From contig URIX01000032.1 in the NCBI GenBank assembly GCA_900547975.1, positions 1 through 22,204 on the forward strand: a stretch of 22,204 nucleotides of DNA, given 5' to 3'. A program made the translations under genes and the position numbers. The notes beneath the pieces are model-generated. The model was not told where the DNA came from. It made no database searches and worked only from the letters and a program-made list of their open reading frames with translations. The DNA is from an uncultured Eubacteriales bacterium. Its GTDB lineage: Bacteria > Bacillota > Clostridia > Christensenellales > CAG-917. Positions 1 to 7,376 of the stretch are shown one piece after another. Each line of letters starts with the position of its first letter. Within the stretch, counting starts at the first letter, position 1.

Positions 1-64
1 TGCGCCAAAATATTTGTCAAGCCATCTTGAAAAGATGGGTGACAAGTGTTTTGCACTCGGCGCA
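1..64. other. Structured three-way-junction element of unknown nature
   Basis: Three helices nest here. TGCGCC (1-6) pairs with GGCGCA (59-64). Inside it, TTGTCA (14-19) pairs with TGACAA (40-45) and continues into CCATCTT (22-28) with AAGATGG (32-38). A short GTG/CAC hairpin spans 46-56. The element lies upstream of the nifJ promoter, so it is not in the nifJ leader; it could be the 3' part of an upstream transcript or an intergenic palindromic unit. AATTATTAATT follows at 70-80, the same start as the AT-rich repeat found elsewhere in the window. It matches no riboswitch or tRNA that I recognise. The window starts here, so the element may be cut. Confidence 0.4.
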
Positions 65-98
65 ACTAGAATTATTAATTCAAAATCGCCCCTTTCTA

Positions 99-127
99 TT
101 GACTATTAAAATTTATCAATATATAAT
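99..127 (+). promoter_or_regulatory. Sigma-A type promoter of nifJ
   Basis: TTGACT (99-104) and TATAAT (122-127) are separated by 17 bp, which is nearly consensus. Transcription would begin near 134 and give a leader of about 79 nt. The leader contains a GC-rich imperfect hairpin around 139-168 before the ribosome binding site. Confidence 0.75.
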
Positions 128-212
128 ATCTAATTGATTACGCGTTGCGCTCTTGCGTGTGCGCGTGATGAATCAAAACACTCAAAGATATTTATTTGGA
201 GGACTATCCGAT

Positions 213-3200
213 ATGAAAAAAATGACCATTGACGGCAATACCGCTGCGGCGCACATCGCATATGCTTTTTCAGACGTAGCGGCTATTTACCCTATCACTC
301 CGTCATCACCTATGGCAGAGAACTGCGACGACTGGGCGGGGCAAGGCAGAAAGAACATTTTCGGCAACGTACTTAAAATTGCCGAAATGCAATCCGAAGC
401 CGGCGCGGCAGGCGCAGTACACGGCTCGTTGGCGGCAGGCGCATTGACAAGCACGTTCACCGCAAGTCAAGGCTTGTTGCTTATGATCCCGAATATGTAC
501 AAGATTGCGGGCGAGTTGCTTCCTTGCGTATTCAACGTTTCCGCAAGAAGCGTTGCAGGCCACGCACTCAACATCTTCGGCGACCACTCGGACGTTATGG
601 CGTGCCGTCAAACAGGTTTTGCTATGCTCGCTGCAAACAGTGTTCAAGAGGTTATGGACCTTACTTTGGTTTCCTACCTTTCCACGATCGAATCCAGCGT
701 TCCCTTCCTCAACTTCTTCGACGGTTTCCGCACCTCTCACGAAGTTGACAAGATCGACGTTATCGAATACGACGAAATCAAACCTCTCGTAAACTTCAAG
801 AAAGTGGACGAGTTCCGCGCACGCGCGCTCAACCCCGAACATCCCCATCAACAAGGTACGGCTCAAAACCCCGACATCTACTTCCAAAACAGAGAAGCAA
901 GCAACAAGTACTACGATGCAGTTCCCGCAATCGTTCAAGCGGAAATGGACAAAGTCAGCGCGCTCACCGGAAGAAAATACAACCTCGTCGACTACTACGG
1001 CGCACCCGACGCGGACCGCGTAATCGTCATTATGGGTTCAGGTGCGGAAGCGGTTGAAGAAACCGTCGACTACCTCAACGCAAGAGGACACAAAGTCGGT
1101 CTTTTGAAAGTCAGACTTTATCGTCCGTTCCCCCAAGACGCATTCGTCAAAGCGATTCCCGAAACGGTCAAGACCATCACCGTTATGGACAGAACCAAAG
1201 AGCCGGGCGCACAAGGCGAACCTCTCTACCTCGACGTCGTGTCCGCACTCAACGAAGCAGGCGTGAAAAAAGAAGTGCTTTGCGGTCGTTACGGTCTCGG
1301 CAGCAAGGAATTCAACCCCTCTATGGTCAACGCGATTTACGAGAATATGAGCGGCGAAAAGAAAGACAGATTCACCGTCGGTATCAACGACGACGTGACC
1401 TTCCATTCTTTGAACGTCACCGAAAAGATCGACGCGTCCGACGCGAGCGCGATTTCCTGCAAGTTCTACGGTCTCGGCTCTGACGGCACCGTCGGCGCAA
1501 ACAAGAACTCTATCAAAATCATCGGCGACCACACCGACAAATACGCGCAAGCATACTTCGCATACGATTCCAAGAAATCGGGCGGTATCACCATTTCGCA
1601 CTTGCGTTTCAGCGACAAGCCCATCAGAAGCACTTACCTCATCGACCAAGCGGACTTCGTGGCTTGCCACAACGAATCTTACGTTCTTCGTTACGATATG
1701 CTTTCCGACCTCAAGGACGGCGGCACGTTCCTTCTCAACTCTCAATGGGAACCCGAAGAAATGGACGCGAAACTTCCTGCGGCAATGAAGAATATGATTG
1801 CCAAAAAGCACGTCAAATTCTACACTCTCGACGGTCTTAAAGTCATTCAAGAAATCGGCACGAAGAAAGGCGTCAACACCGTTATGCAAGCGGCATTCTT
1901 CAAACTCGCAAACGTCATTCCTTACGAAGACGCAGAGCGTTATATGAAAGAAATGATCAAGAAGTCCTACGGCAAGAAAGGCGACGCGGTCGTCGCAATG
2001 AACAACGCTTGCGTAGACAACGCTATCGCACACCTCAAAGAGGTCAAATATCCGCAAAGTTGGGAAACCACGACCAACGGCGCCGCGCCGCTGCCCGTAC
2101 CCAACGACGAGTATTTCAAGAACTTCATCGCACCCATCACGGCGCAAGAAGGCGACAAACTTCCCGTTTCCGCATTCAACCCCAACGGCTACGTTCCCAC
2201 CGGCACGACCAAGTTTGAAAAACGCGGTATCGCGGTTTCCGTTCCTATGTGGGACAAAGACAAGTGCATCCAATGCAACCGCTGCGCTCTCGTCTGCCCG
2301 CACGCAACCATTCGTCCGACCCTCGCAACCGCAGAGGAACTCGCAGACAAACCCGCAACGTTTGAAACCAAACCCGCAATCGGCGTGAAAGGCTACGAAT
2401 TCCGTATGCAAGTCAGCCCCTTCGACTGCACGGGTTGCTCCAACTGCGTCGCAGTTTGCCCCGCAAAAGAAAAGGCTCTCACTATGGTTCCCCTCGACGA
2501 AGCAATCGCAAAAGAGGAAGAAAACTGGGACTATGCGGCAAGCCTCAAAGAAACCACAGCGGAACTCAAATCCGTCAACGTCAAGAACAGTCAGTTCAAG
2601 AAACCGCTCTTCGAGTTCTCGGGTGCTTGCGCAGGCTGCGGCGAAACGCCTTACGTCAAACTTATGACGCAACTTTTCGGTGACAGAATGCTCATCGCAA
2701 ACGCAACGGGTTGCTCGTCCATTTACGGCGGCAGCGCACCGACTTGCCCCTACACCAAGAACGACAAGGGTCGCGGTCCCGCGTGGGCAAACTCTTTGTT
2801 TGAAGACAACGCAGAGTTCGGCTATGGTATGCACCTTGCATACGACACGCGTCGCAACGTGCTTGCAAACAACATCACCAGCCTCATCGGTCTCGACGCT
2901 ATTTCCGAAGATATGAAAGCCGCTCTCAATTCTTGGCTCGAAAACAAGGAAGACGCTCAAAAGAGCGAAGAAGCGGCTGACGCTATCCTCGCACTTCTTC
3001 CCGAAGAAAAGAAGACCGCAAACGGCTTGAGCCTCGAACTTCTCGAAAGCATCGAAGCAAGAAAAGATTGCCTCATCAAGAAATCCGTTTGGATCGTCGG
3101 CGGCGACGGATGGGCATACGACATCGGTTACAACGGCGTTGACCACGTTCTCGCAAGCGGCGAAGACGTCAACATCCTCGTTCTCGACACCGAAGTTTAT

Positions 3201-3737
3201 TCCAACACCGGCGGACAAGCGTCTAAATCCACCCCGACGGGCGCAATCGCAAAATTCGCGGCAACCGGCAAACGCACCAAGAAGAAAGACCTTGCTCTTT
3301 TGGCAATGGACTACGGCTACGTTTACGTCGCACAAGTTTCTATGGGCGCGGATATGAACCAAGTCGTCAAAGCGTTCGCAGAGGCGGAAGCATATCACGG
3401 ACCGTCCATCATCATCGCATACGCACCGTGCATCAACCACGGCATCAAAGGCGGTATGGACAACTCGCAAATGGAAATGAAGAAAGCGGTTGACTGCGGT
3501 TACTGGCAACTGTTCCGTTACAACCCGACTCTCGTCGGCACGGACAAAGCACCGCTTGCAATCGACAGCAAAGAGCCTACGGACGATTATCAAGCCTTCC
3601 TTATGAACGAAACGAGATACGCTTCGCTTGCGAAGATGAATCCGGACGCGGCAAAAGTTTTGTTTGCAAAGAACGAAGAAGACGCGGCAAAGAAACGTGC
3701 GTTCTACGTGAAGAAAGCAGAGTCTTACAAGGACTAA
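213..3737 (+). CDS. nifJ: Pyruvate:ferredoxin (flavodoxin) oxidoreductase
   Basis: Single-chain PFOR of 1174 aa, the usual family length. It oxidatively decarboxylates pyruvate with CoA to acetyl-CoA and CO2 and reduces ferredoxin, in the cytoplasm; it is the central energy enzyme of anaerobes. The N-terminal domain carries YPITPSSPM. Two ferredoxin-type cluster motifs follow: CIQCNRCALVCP (Cys685, 688, 691, 695) and CTGCSNCVAVCP (Cys739, 742, 745, 749). The C-terminal thiamine diphosphate domain has CAGCGETPY (Cys806, Cys809, proximal cluster ligands), GGDGWAYDIG (963 onward) and YSNTGGQASKS. The start at 213 is chosen because GGAGGA (198-203) sits 9 nt upstream; the reading frame is open back to a TTG at 153, but that stretch has no ribosome binding site. 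The gene is monocistronic, with its own promoter and terminator. Confidence 0.97.
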   Translation: MKKMTIDGNTAAAHIAYAFSDVAAIYPITPSSPMAENCDDWAGQGRKNIFGNVLKIAEMQSEAGAAGAVHGSLAAGALTSTFTASQGLLLMIPNMYKIAGELLPCVFNVSARSVAGHALNIFGDHSDVMACRQTGFAMLAANSVQEVMDLTLVSYLSTIESSVPFLNFFDGFRTSHEVDKIDVIEYDEIKPLVNFKKVDEFRARALNPEHPHQQGTAQNPDIYFQNREASNKYYDAVPAIVQAEMDKVSALTGRKYNLVDYYGAPDADRVIVIMGSGAEAVEETVDYLNARGHKVGLLKVRLYRPFPQDAFVKAIPETVKTITVMDRTKEPGAQGEPLYLDVVSALNEAGVKKEVLCGRYGLGSKEFNPSMVNAIYENMSGEKKDRFTVGINDDVTFHSLNVTEKIDASDASAISCKFYGLGSDGTVGANKNSIKIIGDHTDKYAQAYFAYDSKKSGGITISHLRFSDKPIRSTYLIDQADFVACHNESYVLRYDMLSDLKDGGTFLLNSQWEPEEMDAKLPAAMKNMIAKKHVKFYTLDGLKVIQEIGTKKGVNTVMQAAFFKLANVIPYEDAERYMKEMIKKSYGKKGDAVVAMNNACVDNAIAHLKEVKYPQSWETTTNGAAPLPVPNDEYFKNFIAPITAQEGDKLPVSAFNPNGYVPTGTTKFEKRGIAVSVPMWDKDKCIQCNRCALVCPHATIRPTLATAEELADKPATFETKPAIGVKGYEFRMQVSPFDCTGCSNCVAVCPAKEKALTMVPLDEAIAKEEENWDYAASLKETTAELKSVNVKNSQFKKPLFEFSGACAGCGETPYVKLMTQLFGDRMLIANATGCSSIYGGSAPTCPYTKNDKGRGPAWANSLFEDNAEFGYGMHLAYDTRRNVLANNITSLIGLDAISEDMKAALNSWLENKEDAQKSEEAADAILALLPEEKKTANGLSLELLESIEARKDCLIKKSVWIVGGDGWAYDIGYNGVDHVLASGEDVNILVLDTEVYSNTGGQASKSTPTGAIAKFAATGKRTKKKDLALLAMDYGYVYVAQVSMGADMNQVVKAFAEAEAYHGPSIIIAYAPCINHGIKGGMDNSQMEMKKAVDCGYWQLFRYNPTLVGTDKAPLAIDSKEPTDDYQAFLMNETRYASLAKMNPDAAKVLFAKNEEDAAKKRAFYVKKAESYKD

Positions 3738-3754
3738 TCGCAATTTAACGAATC

Positions 3755-3788
3755 AAAAACCCCTCGAAAATTCGAGGGGTTTTTGCTT
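3755..3788 (+). terminator. Intrinsic terminator after nifJ
   Basis: A 14-bp perfect stem, AAAAACCCCTCGAA paired with TTCGAGGGGTTTTT (3755-3784), runs into a T-rich tail. It starts 18 bp after the nifJ stop codon. Confidence 0.92.
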
Positions 3789-3790
3789 TT

Positions 3791-3846
3791 AAATTAATAA
3801 TTAATAATGAATAATTAATAATTGCGGAAGGCGAAGCCTTAATCCG
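3791..3846 (-). repeat. AT-rich intergenic repeat with adjacent hairpin, copy 1
   Basis: The 33 bp at 3791-3823, read on the minus strand, match 16210-16242 at 32 of 33 positions. On the same side of both copies, directly before the AT-rich part, is a hairpin: here AAGGC-gaa-GCCTT closed by CGG/CCG (3825-3846). A shared tail with different hairpins suggests a dispersed intergenic unit of the REP or small MITE kind. Its function is unknown. Confidence 0.6.
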
Positions 3847-4218
3847 AAAAATTGTTCGAAGACTACTCATACACGAAATGTGCAACTTCGAAGACAAGAT
3901 AAAACCGCCGTCCGCGAAGCATTACTCAAACGGCGTTGCGGTGAAAGCAACAAACAAAGTTTATTGCTTAACACTGCACTTGTTCTCGCAATCACTAACC
4001 GCGCAAGCCCTCTTTACTCTCAAAATAAGACGGGCAAGAACTTAAATCGCAATTCCGTGCGAGTGCTTGCTTGGTGAGGGCGTGCATTGTACGCAAGCGG
4101 ACAAACGCTCACTTATTCAAGGCGTTCTTATACTACTACTTTGCTCTTTCGTAGTCGGAACACGAGCCGCAAGGCGGCGAACCTATGAGCACCGAACTTT
4201 CGTCACGCACCCAAAATT
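3847..4218. other. Gene-poor interval, no confident gene
   Basis: About 370 bp between the repeat and the 54-aa gene. No tRNA, promoter or terminator is clear. Several short frames overlap: one from ATG at 3878 to the stop ending at 4045 encodes 55 aa, another covers 4067-4285. None has a ribosome binding site or a family I recognise. The nonamer TTCGAAGAC occurs directly repeated at 3855 and 3887, and an imperfect stem can form around 4075-4112. The overlapping open frames look more like the body of a degenerate intergenic repeat than a gene. Confidence 0.35.
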
Positions 4219-4383
4219 TCATTCGTTATTCGTAGATTCAATCAGGGACAACAGCACCCTTCTATTGTCATTAAGGACAATATAAAACATATATCCCATT
4301 TGTTTATCGACATATTTTACGTCTTTTACTTCTTCCATTTCGGTTGCGACAAGTTCTCCTATTTTTGTTAATAGTTCTTCCAT
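4219..4383 (-). CDS. Small acidic protein of unknown function (54 aa), paralogue of 21023-21181
   Basis: Family not recognised. The protein starts MEELLTKIGELV, has a middle EVKDVKYVDK and a probable beta-rich end GYMFYIVLNDNRRVLLSLIE. It is charged, with no signal peptide or membrane segment, so probably cytoplasmic. The second copy in this window is identical at 37 of its first 50 residues, and the differences are mostly conservative, which is strong evidence that both are real genes. The start at 4383 is chosen because of the paralogue and a purine-rich AAGGAAAAGG upstream; the frame is open further upstream to 4476 without support. It is transcribed away from the XRE gene at 4551 from a near-consensus promoter overlapped by an inverted repeat, so repression by that XRE protein is likely. 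Toxin-antitoxin, anti-repressor or regulator-partner roles are all possible and none is shown. Confidence 0.75.
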   Translation of the reverse strand: MEELLTKIGELVATEMEEVKDVKYVDKQMGYMFYIVLNDNRRVLLSLIESTNNE

Positions 4384-4487
4384 TTTTACCTTTTCCTTTT
4401 TTATTATGTTAAAAACACCGCCGAAAGACGTTATTTTTACTTTTTGATTTGTGGTTTTGAATTGTTGAAACAGCAATCTTTTCCATT

Positions 4488-4516
4488 ATTTTACTAGATA
4501 TATTGTCTAGTGTCAA
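4488..4516 (-). promoter_or_regulatory. Promoter of the 54-aa gene
   Basis: On the minus strand, TTGACA (4516-4511) and TAAAAT (4493-4488) are separated by exactly 17 bp. Nearly all of the spacer and the -35 box lies within the inverted repeat at 4493-4531. Confidence 0.75.
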
Positions 4517-4531
4517 GACAAAATATCTAGT
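4493..4531. promoter_or_regulatory. Operator-like inverted repeat between XRE gene and small gene
   Basis: CTAGATATATTGTCT (4494-4508) and AGACAAAATATCTAG (4516-4530) are inverted copies with 14 of 15 positions matching and a 7-nt centre; one more A/T pair extends it outward. It covers the minus-strand promoter and reaches to within 20 bp of the XRE start codon, so the likely ligand is the XRE protein, repressing the small gene and perhaps itself. Confidence 0.7.
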
Positions 4532-4550
4532 TGCACTACATAATACGTTT

Positions 4551-4757
4551 ATGGACAGCAAATTTTGCAAAAACTTAAAAGCCGCTCGCACGCAAGCGGG
4601 AATGACGCAAAAGCAAGTCGCCTTGCGTTTGGGCGTCGTAGAGAGTTGCTATGCGAACTGGGAACAAGGACGCACCGAACCGAGCGTGACGGTACTTAGG
4701 AAGTTATGCGACGTCTTTTCCGTCACGGCAGACGAACTTCTGAACGGCGAACTATAA
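4551..4757 (+). CDS. Small XRE-family (HTH_3) transcriptional regulator
   Basis: A 68-aa single-domain Cro/C1-type DNA-binding protein. The helix-turn-helix runs from about residue 7 to 63: LKAARTQAGMTQKQVALRLG, then VVESCYANWEQGRTEPS as recognition region, ending in LRKLCDVFSVTADELL, typical of the family. The ATG at 4551 is preferred; the frame is open back to a TTG at 4503, but that would put the operator inside the coding region. No Shine-Dalgarno is seen, and a -10-like CATAAT at 4539-4544 would place transcription start at about the ATG, so the mRNA may be leaderless. It probably binds the inverted repeat at 4493-4531 and controls the divergent 54-aa gene. Confidence 0.88.
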   Translation: MDSKFCKNLKAARTQAGMTQKQVALRLGVVESCYANWEQGRTEPSVTVLRKLCDVFSVTADELLNGEL

Positions 4758-4760
4758 TGT

Positions 4761-4787
4761 AAAAACGGCATTAGATGCCGTTTTTTT
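4761..4787. terminator. Bidirectional intrinsic terminator
   Basis: AAAAACGGCAT (4761-4771) pairs with ATGCCGTTTTT (4775-4785) around a 3-nt loop, with T runs on both strands. It lies between the convergent XRE gene (4551-4757) and acetyltransferase gene (4797-5360) and can serve both. Confidence 0.92.
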
Positions 4788-4796
4788 GTTTGTTTA

Positions 4797-5360
4797 TTAT
4801 TTTTGCGCTTCAAAATCCGATAGGAAAAGCACGTTTTCATCCGTCTGTTCGTGCGTACCCATCCTTGTAACGTAGTCAACGGTTTTGAGATAGCGGAATC
4901 CGCACTTTTGTTGCACGCGTTTGCTTTGGGTGTTCCAAACAAAGTGTCCGCACATCAAAAAGTCGCAACCTAAATCTTCAAAGCAATATTTTATCACCGC
5001 CTTGACCGCTTCGGGCATAATGCCTTTGCCCCAGTATGCTTTTGACAGCACAAAGCCTATCTCTCTGCCTTTGAGATTTGCATATTCGGGGAATGCGTTT
5101 TCATTATACTTTTCTATCCCGACAGAACCTATCGCTTTGCCTTCGAATTCTATGCAAAAAGTCTTTTTCTCTTTTATAAACAAGTCCAAAATTTCTTTGG
5201 ATTTTCCGATATTTTCGTGCGGCGACCAACCTGCCATTTGTCCTACGCCGTCCACCGAGCAGTACTCGAAAAAATCTTCGAGGTCGCTTTCTTTCCACTC
5301 TCTCAAAACGAGTCTGTCCGTTTTAAGCACCACGTTTGAAATGTCTACGGTTATATTCAT
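4797..5360 (-). CDS. GNAT family N-acetyltransferase (RimJ/RimL-like)
   Basis: A 187-aa protein with the Acetyltransf_3 type GNAT fold. It opens with LKTDRLVLREWKESDLEDFF, typical of RimJ/RimL relatives, has the strand IGFVLSKAYWGKGI whose W110-G-K-G113 segment is the acetyl-CoA pyrophosphate loop, and ends with NTQSKRVQQKCGF, the usual C-terminal motif. It would transfer acetyl from acetyl-CoA to an amino group; the substrate (protein N-terminus, antibiotic or small amine) cannot be told. AGGTGA lies 5 nt before the ATG. It starts 63 bp after the ABC permease stop on the same strand with no strong terminator between, so it may be the third gene of that operon. Confidence 0.9.
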   Translation of the reverse strand: MNITVDISNVVLKTDRLVLREWKESDLEDFFEYCSVDGVGQMAGWSPHENIGKSKEILDLFIKEKKTFCIEFEGKAIGSVGIEKYNENAFPEYANLKGREIGFVLSKAYWGKGIMPEAVKAVIKYCFEDLGCDFLMCGHFVWNTQSKRVQQKCGFRYLKTVDYVTRMGTHEQTDENVLFLSDFEAQK

Positions 5361-5423
5361 ACAATCACCTATAAAATCAATTAGCGCATTTAGAATACGG
5401 TTTTATGCCGTTTGCGTATCGAA

Positions 5424-6365
5424 TTACGCTTTTTTGCGATTGTTTTTTCTCATTACGTCCTCGAAGGACTTGTGCGCCTTGCTTTCAAAGAAGTTTATGA
5501 GGACGTACGCCGCAACGAACACTACGATTGCGCCGATAAGCACGCCGTACATCGCGCCCGTCGAAACCTTGTCGCCGAAGAAATAGATGTTGCAATCAAC
5601 GCTGTCCTTGACCATCTCGACCGCTTCGCTCGGAAAACCTTGCGCGGACATTTCCTCGTACACGCCCCTGAGCGCGTGATTGCGCATAAGAGCCGTGCCG
5701 TACGTTCCCGGAAGCAAGGATATGAAGTTTTGAAGTCCTTTGCCGAACGAGGATATGGGCATATACGCGCCGCATATGAAGCCGTAACCTGCCGAAACTA
5801 TCGTGCCGACGCCCGAAGCCTGTCCTTGCGTTTTCAAAAACACGTTTACGACGCTCGAAAGCGCGGTTCCGAAAGACGTAATCAAAAACACGTCGAGAAG
5901 CAACAGGAACACGTCGCACACCGACATATACCAGCCTTGAGTGGCAACGTACACGAGGCACGCCGCAGTCGCAACATACGTCACGATGAGCGTCGTGAGA
6001 AGCGAACCTGCAAAATATGCCGCCGCTATTGTGGACTTCTTGGCAGGCGAGATAAGAAAGTCTTTTCTCGCGCCCGAGAGTTTGTCGTTGACCATCAACA
6101 GATTCGAACAGAACGCCACCGTCACGCAACTCACCGCCAAAAGCGAGGTTATGAGTTCCGCGCCAACCATACCGTTGATAAGTTTTTCGGGAACGCCGAA
6201 TCTGTCGGGAAGCGCGGAAGCAAAGGATTCTCTGTACACTTTGGCAAGGAACGTGACGTACAAAACGAGAAGGATGACAGGCGTTATCAACGACGTAAAG
6301 AACATTCCTTTATCTTTGAAAAATATCTTTATGTTTCGCTTCGTGAGCGCAAAAAAAGTTTTCAT
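5424..6365 (-). CDS. ABC-2 type transporter permease
   Basis: A 313-aa integral membrane protein of the ABC-2 exporter class. It starts with the usual MKTFFALTKRNIKIFFKDKG amphipathic opening, then about six hydrophobic segments: roughly residues 20-41, 70-92, 112-136, 150-172, 186-206 and 270-292. The hydrophilic loop LMVNDKLSGARKDFLISP and the FICGAYMPISSF segment are typical of DrrB-like permeases. Its ATG overlaps the ATPase stop codon by 4 bp (ATGA), and GGAGG sits 6 nt upstream, so the two are translationally coupled and form one exporter. The substrate is unknown; relatives move drugs, lipids or cell-surface material. Confidence 0.92.
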   Translation of the reverse strand: MKTFFALTKRNIKIFFKDKGMFFTSLITPVILLVLYVTFLAKVYRESFASALPDRFGVPEKLINGMVGAELITSLLAVSCVTVAFCSNLLMVNDKLSGARKDFLISPAKKSTIAAAYFAGSLLTTLIVTYVATAACLVYVATQGWYMSVCDVFLLLLDVFLITSFGTALSSVVNVFLKTQGQASGVGTIVSAGYGFICGAYMPISSFGKGLQNFISLLPGTYGTALMRNHALRGVYEEMSAQGFPSEAVEMVKDSVDCNIYFFGDKVSTGAMYGVLIGAIVVFVAAYVLINFFESKAHKSFEDVMRKNNRKKA

Positions 6366-7273
6366 TGTGCGCCTCCTTCGAGTTTCTTGCCCGTGACGGC
6401 AAGGAATACGTCGTCCATTTTGCCCTTCGTGATTTCAAAATCCGAGAACAATTCGGGATTTGCAAGTATGAGGTCGCGAGCCTCTGACGTGTCTTTAACC
6501 GCTATTCTAACCGCATCTCTTATTTTTTCGCACGGCAAACCGAGTGCTTTTATCGCGCTCTCGTCCGCATTGTAGACCGTCACGAAGTCACCCGTATACT
6601 CGTTTTTGAGTTCGAGCGGCGTGCCTTTTGCGACGATTTTGCCGCTGTCGAGAATCACGACGTAATCGGCGTCGGCGGCTTCTTCCATATAGTGCGTTGT
6701 CAAAAACACCGTCATATTTTCGTTCTTTCTGAGCGAGGTGACGACGTTCCAGAGCGCTTTTCTCGCTTCGGGGTCGAGACCCGTTGTCGGCTCGTCAAGA
6801 ATGAGTATCTTGGGCTTGTGTAAAAGCGCGCGAGCAACGTCCACCCTTCTCTTTTGTCCGCCCGACAATTTGCCGAACGTGCGGTTCATAATGTCTTTGA
6901 AGTCCAGAAGTTCGGCAAGTTCGACGATTCTGTCTTTAGCCTCTTTGCCCGTGATTCCGTAAAGACTTGCGCGCGACGTAAGATTGTCCTTTACGCTGAG
7001 TTTTTCGTCGAGAACGGTGTTTTGAAACACCACGCCGAGTTCCTTTGCGATTGCGCGCATATCCTTGTCAACGTCCTTTCCGTCGATAAAGACCTTGCCC
7101 GAATCCTTTGCGAGCATACCGCACATTATGGAAATGGTGGTGGATTTGCCCGCGCCGTTTACTCCCAAAAACGCAAACAATTCGCCCTCTTTTACGCAAA
7201 GCGACAAGTCGTTTACCGCGTGTACGTCTTGGAAACTTTTGTCCAGATGTTCTATTTCAATGATGTTTTCCAT
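6362..7273 (-). CDS. ABC transporter ATP-binding protein (DrrA/CcmA-like)
   Basis: A 303-aa ATPase subunit with all family motifs: Walker A GVNGAGKST (37-45), Q-loop at Gln84, signature LSGGQ (136-140), Walker B ILILDEP (156-162) with the D-loop TTGLD after it, and switch His194. The C-terminal part after about residue 215 is the extension seen in drug or polysaccharide export ATPases. The start at 7273 is chosen because GAGG lies 8 nt upstream; an ATG 21 nt earlier lacks a site. It pairs with the overlapping permease gene as an exporter energised by ATP at the cytoplasmic face. Confidence 0.95.
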   Translation of the reverse strand: MENIIEIEHLDKSFQDVHAVNDLSLCVKEGELFAFLGVNGAGKSTTISIMCGMLAKDSGKVFIDGKDVDKDMRAIAKELGVVFQNTVLDEKLSVKDNLTSRASLYGITGKEAKDRIVELAELLDFKDIMNRTFGKLSGGQKRRVDVARALLHKPKILILDEPTTGLDPEARKALWNVVTSLRKNENMTVFLTTHYMEEAADADYVVILDSGKIVAKGTPLELKNEYTGDFVTVYNADESAIKALGLPCEKIRDAVRIAVKDTSEARDLILANPELFSDFEITKGKMDDVFLAVTGKKLEGGAQ

Positions 7274-7322
7274 ATGTTTTTCCTCAATATTCAAGCATTT
7301 TTTAGAGAAAACTTATCAGTCG

Positions 7323-7347
7323 AAAACGCGCGCCCGTAGGCACGCGT
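7323..7347 (-). terminator. Probable terminator after the InlB/GLUG lipoprotein
   Basis: On the minus strand ACGCGTGCC pairs with GGCGCGCGT around a TACG loop (9 bp, one wobble) and is followed by TTTT. The T run is short, so termination may be incomplete and could feed into the ABC operon. A second small hairpin, ATCTAA with TTAGAT (7356-7375), lies just before it. Confidence 0.5.
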
Positions 7348-7376
7348 AACATATTATCTAACGTTTGCATTAGATG

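Noticed and set aside
1..212. Thiamine diphosphate or cyclic di-GMP riboswitch controlling nifJ
   Set aside because: PFOR uses thiamine diphosphate, so I looked for the conserved blocks of that class and for the GEMM core; neither is present, and the structured part lies upstream of the promoter.
1038..3743. Long open frame (about 900 codons) on the minus strand opposite nifJ
   Set aside because: It is the shadow of the strongly biased nifJ codons. The translation is rich in Cys, Arg, Val and Phe, has no family motif, and overlaps a certain gene throughout.
5412..6575. Open frame of 387 codons on the plus strand across the ABC genes
   Set aside because: It crosses the boundary of two well-supported genes, is extremely Arg/His-rich and has no start signals.
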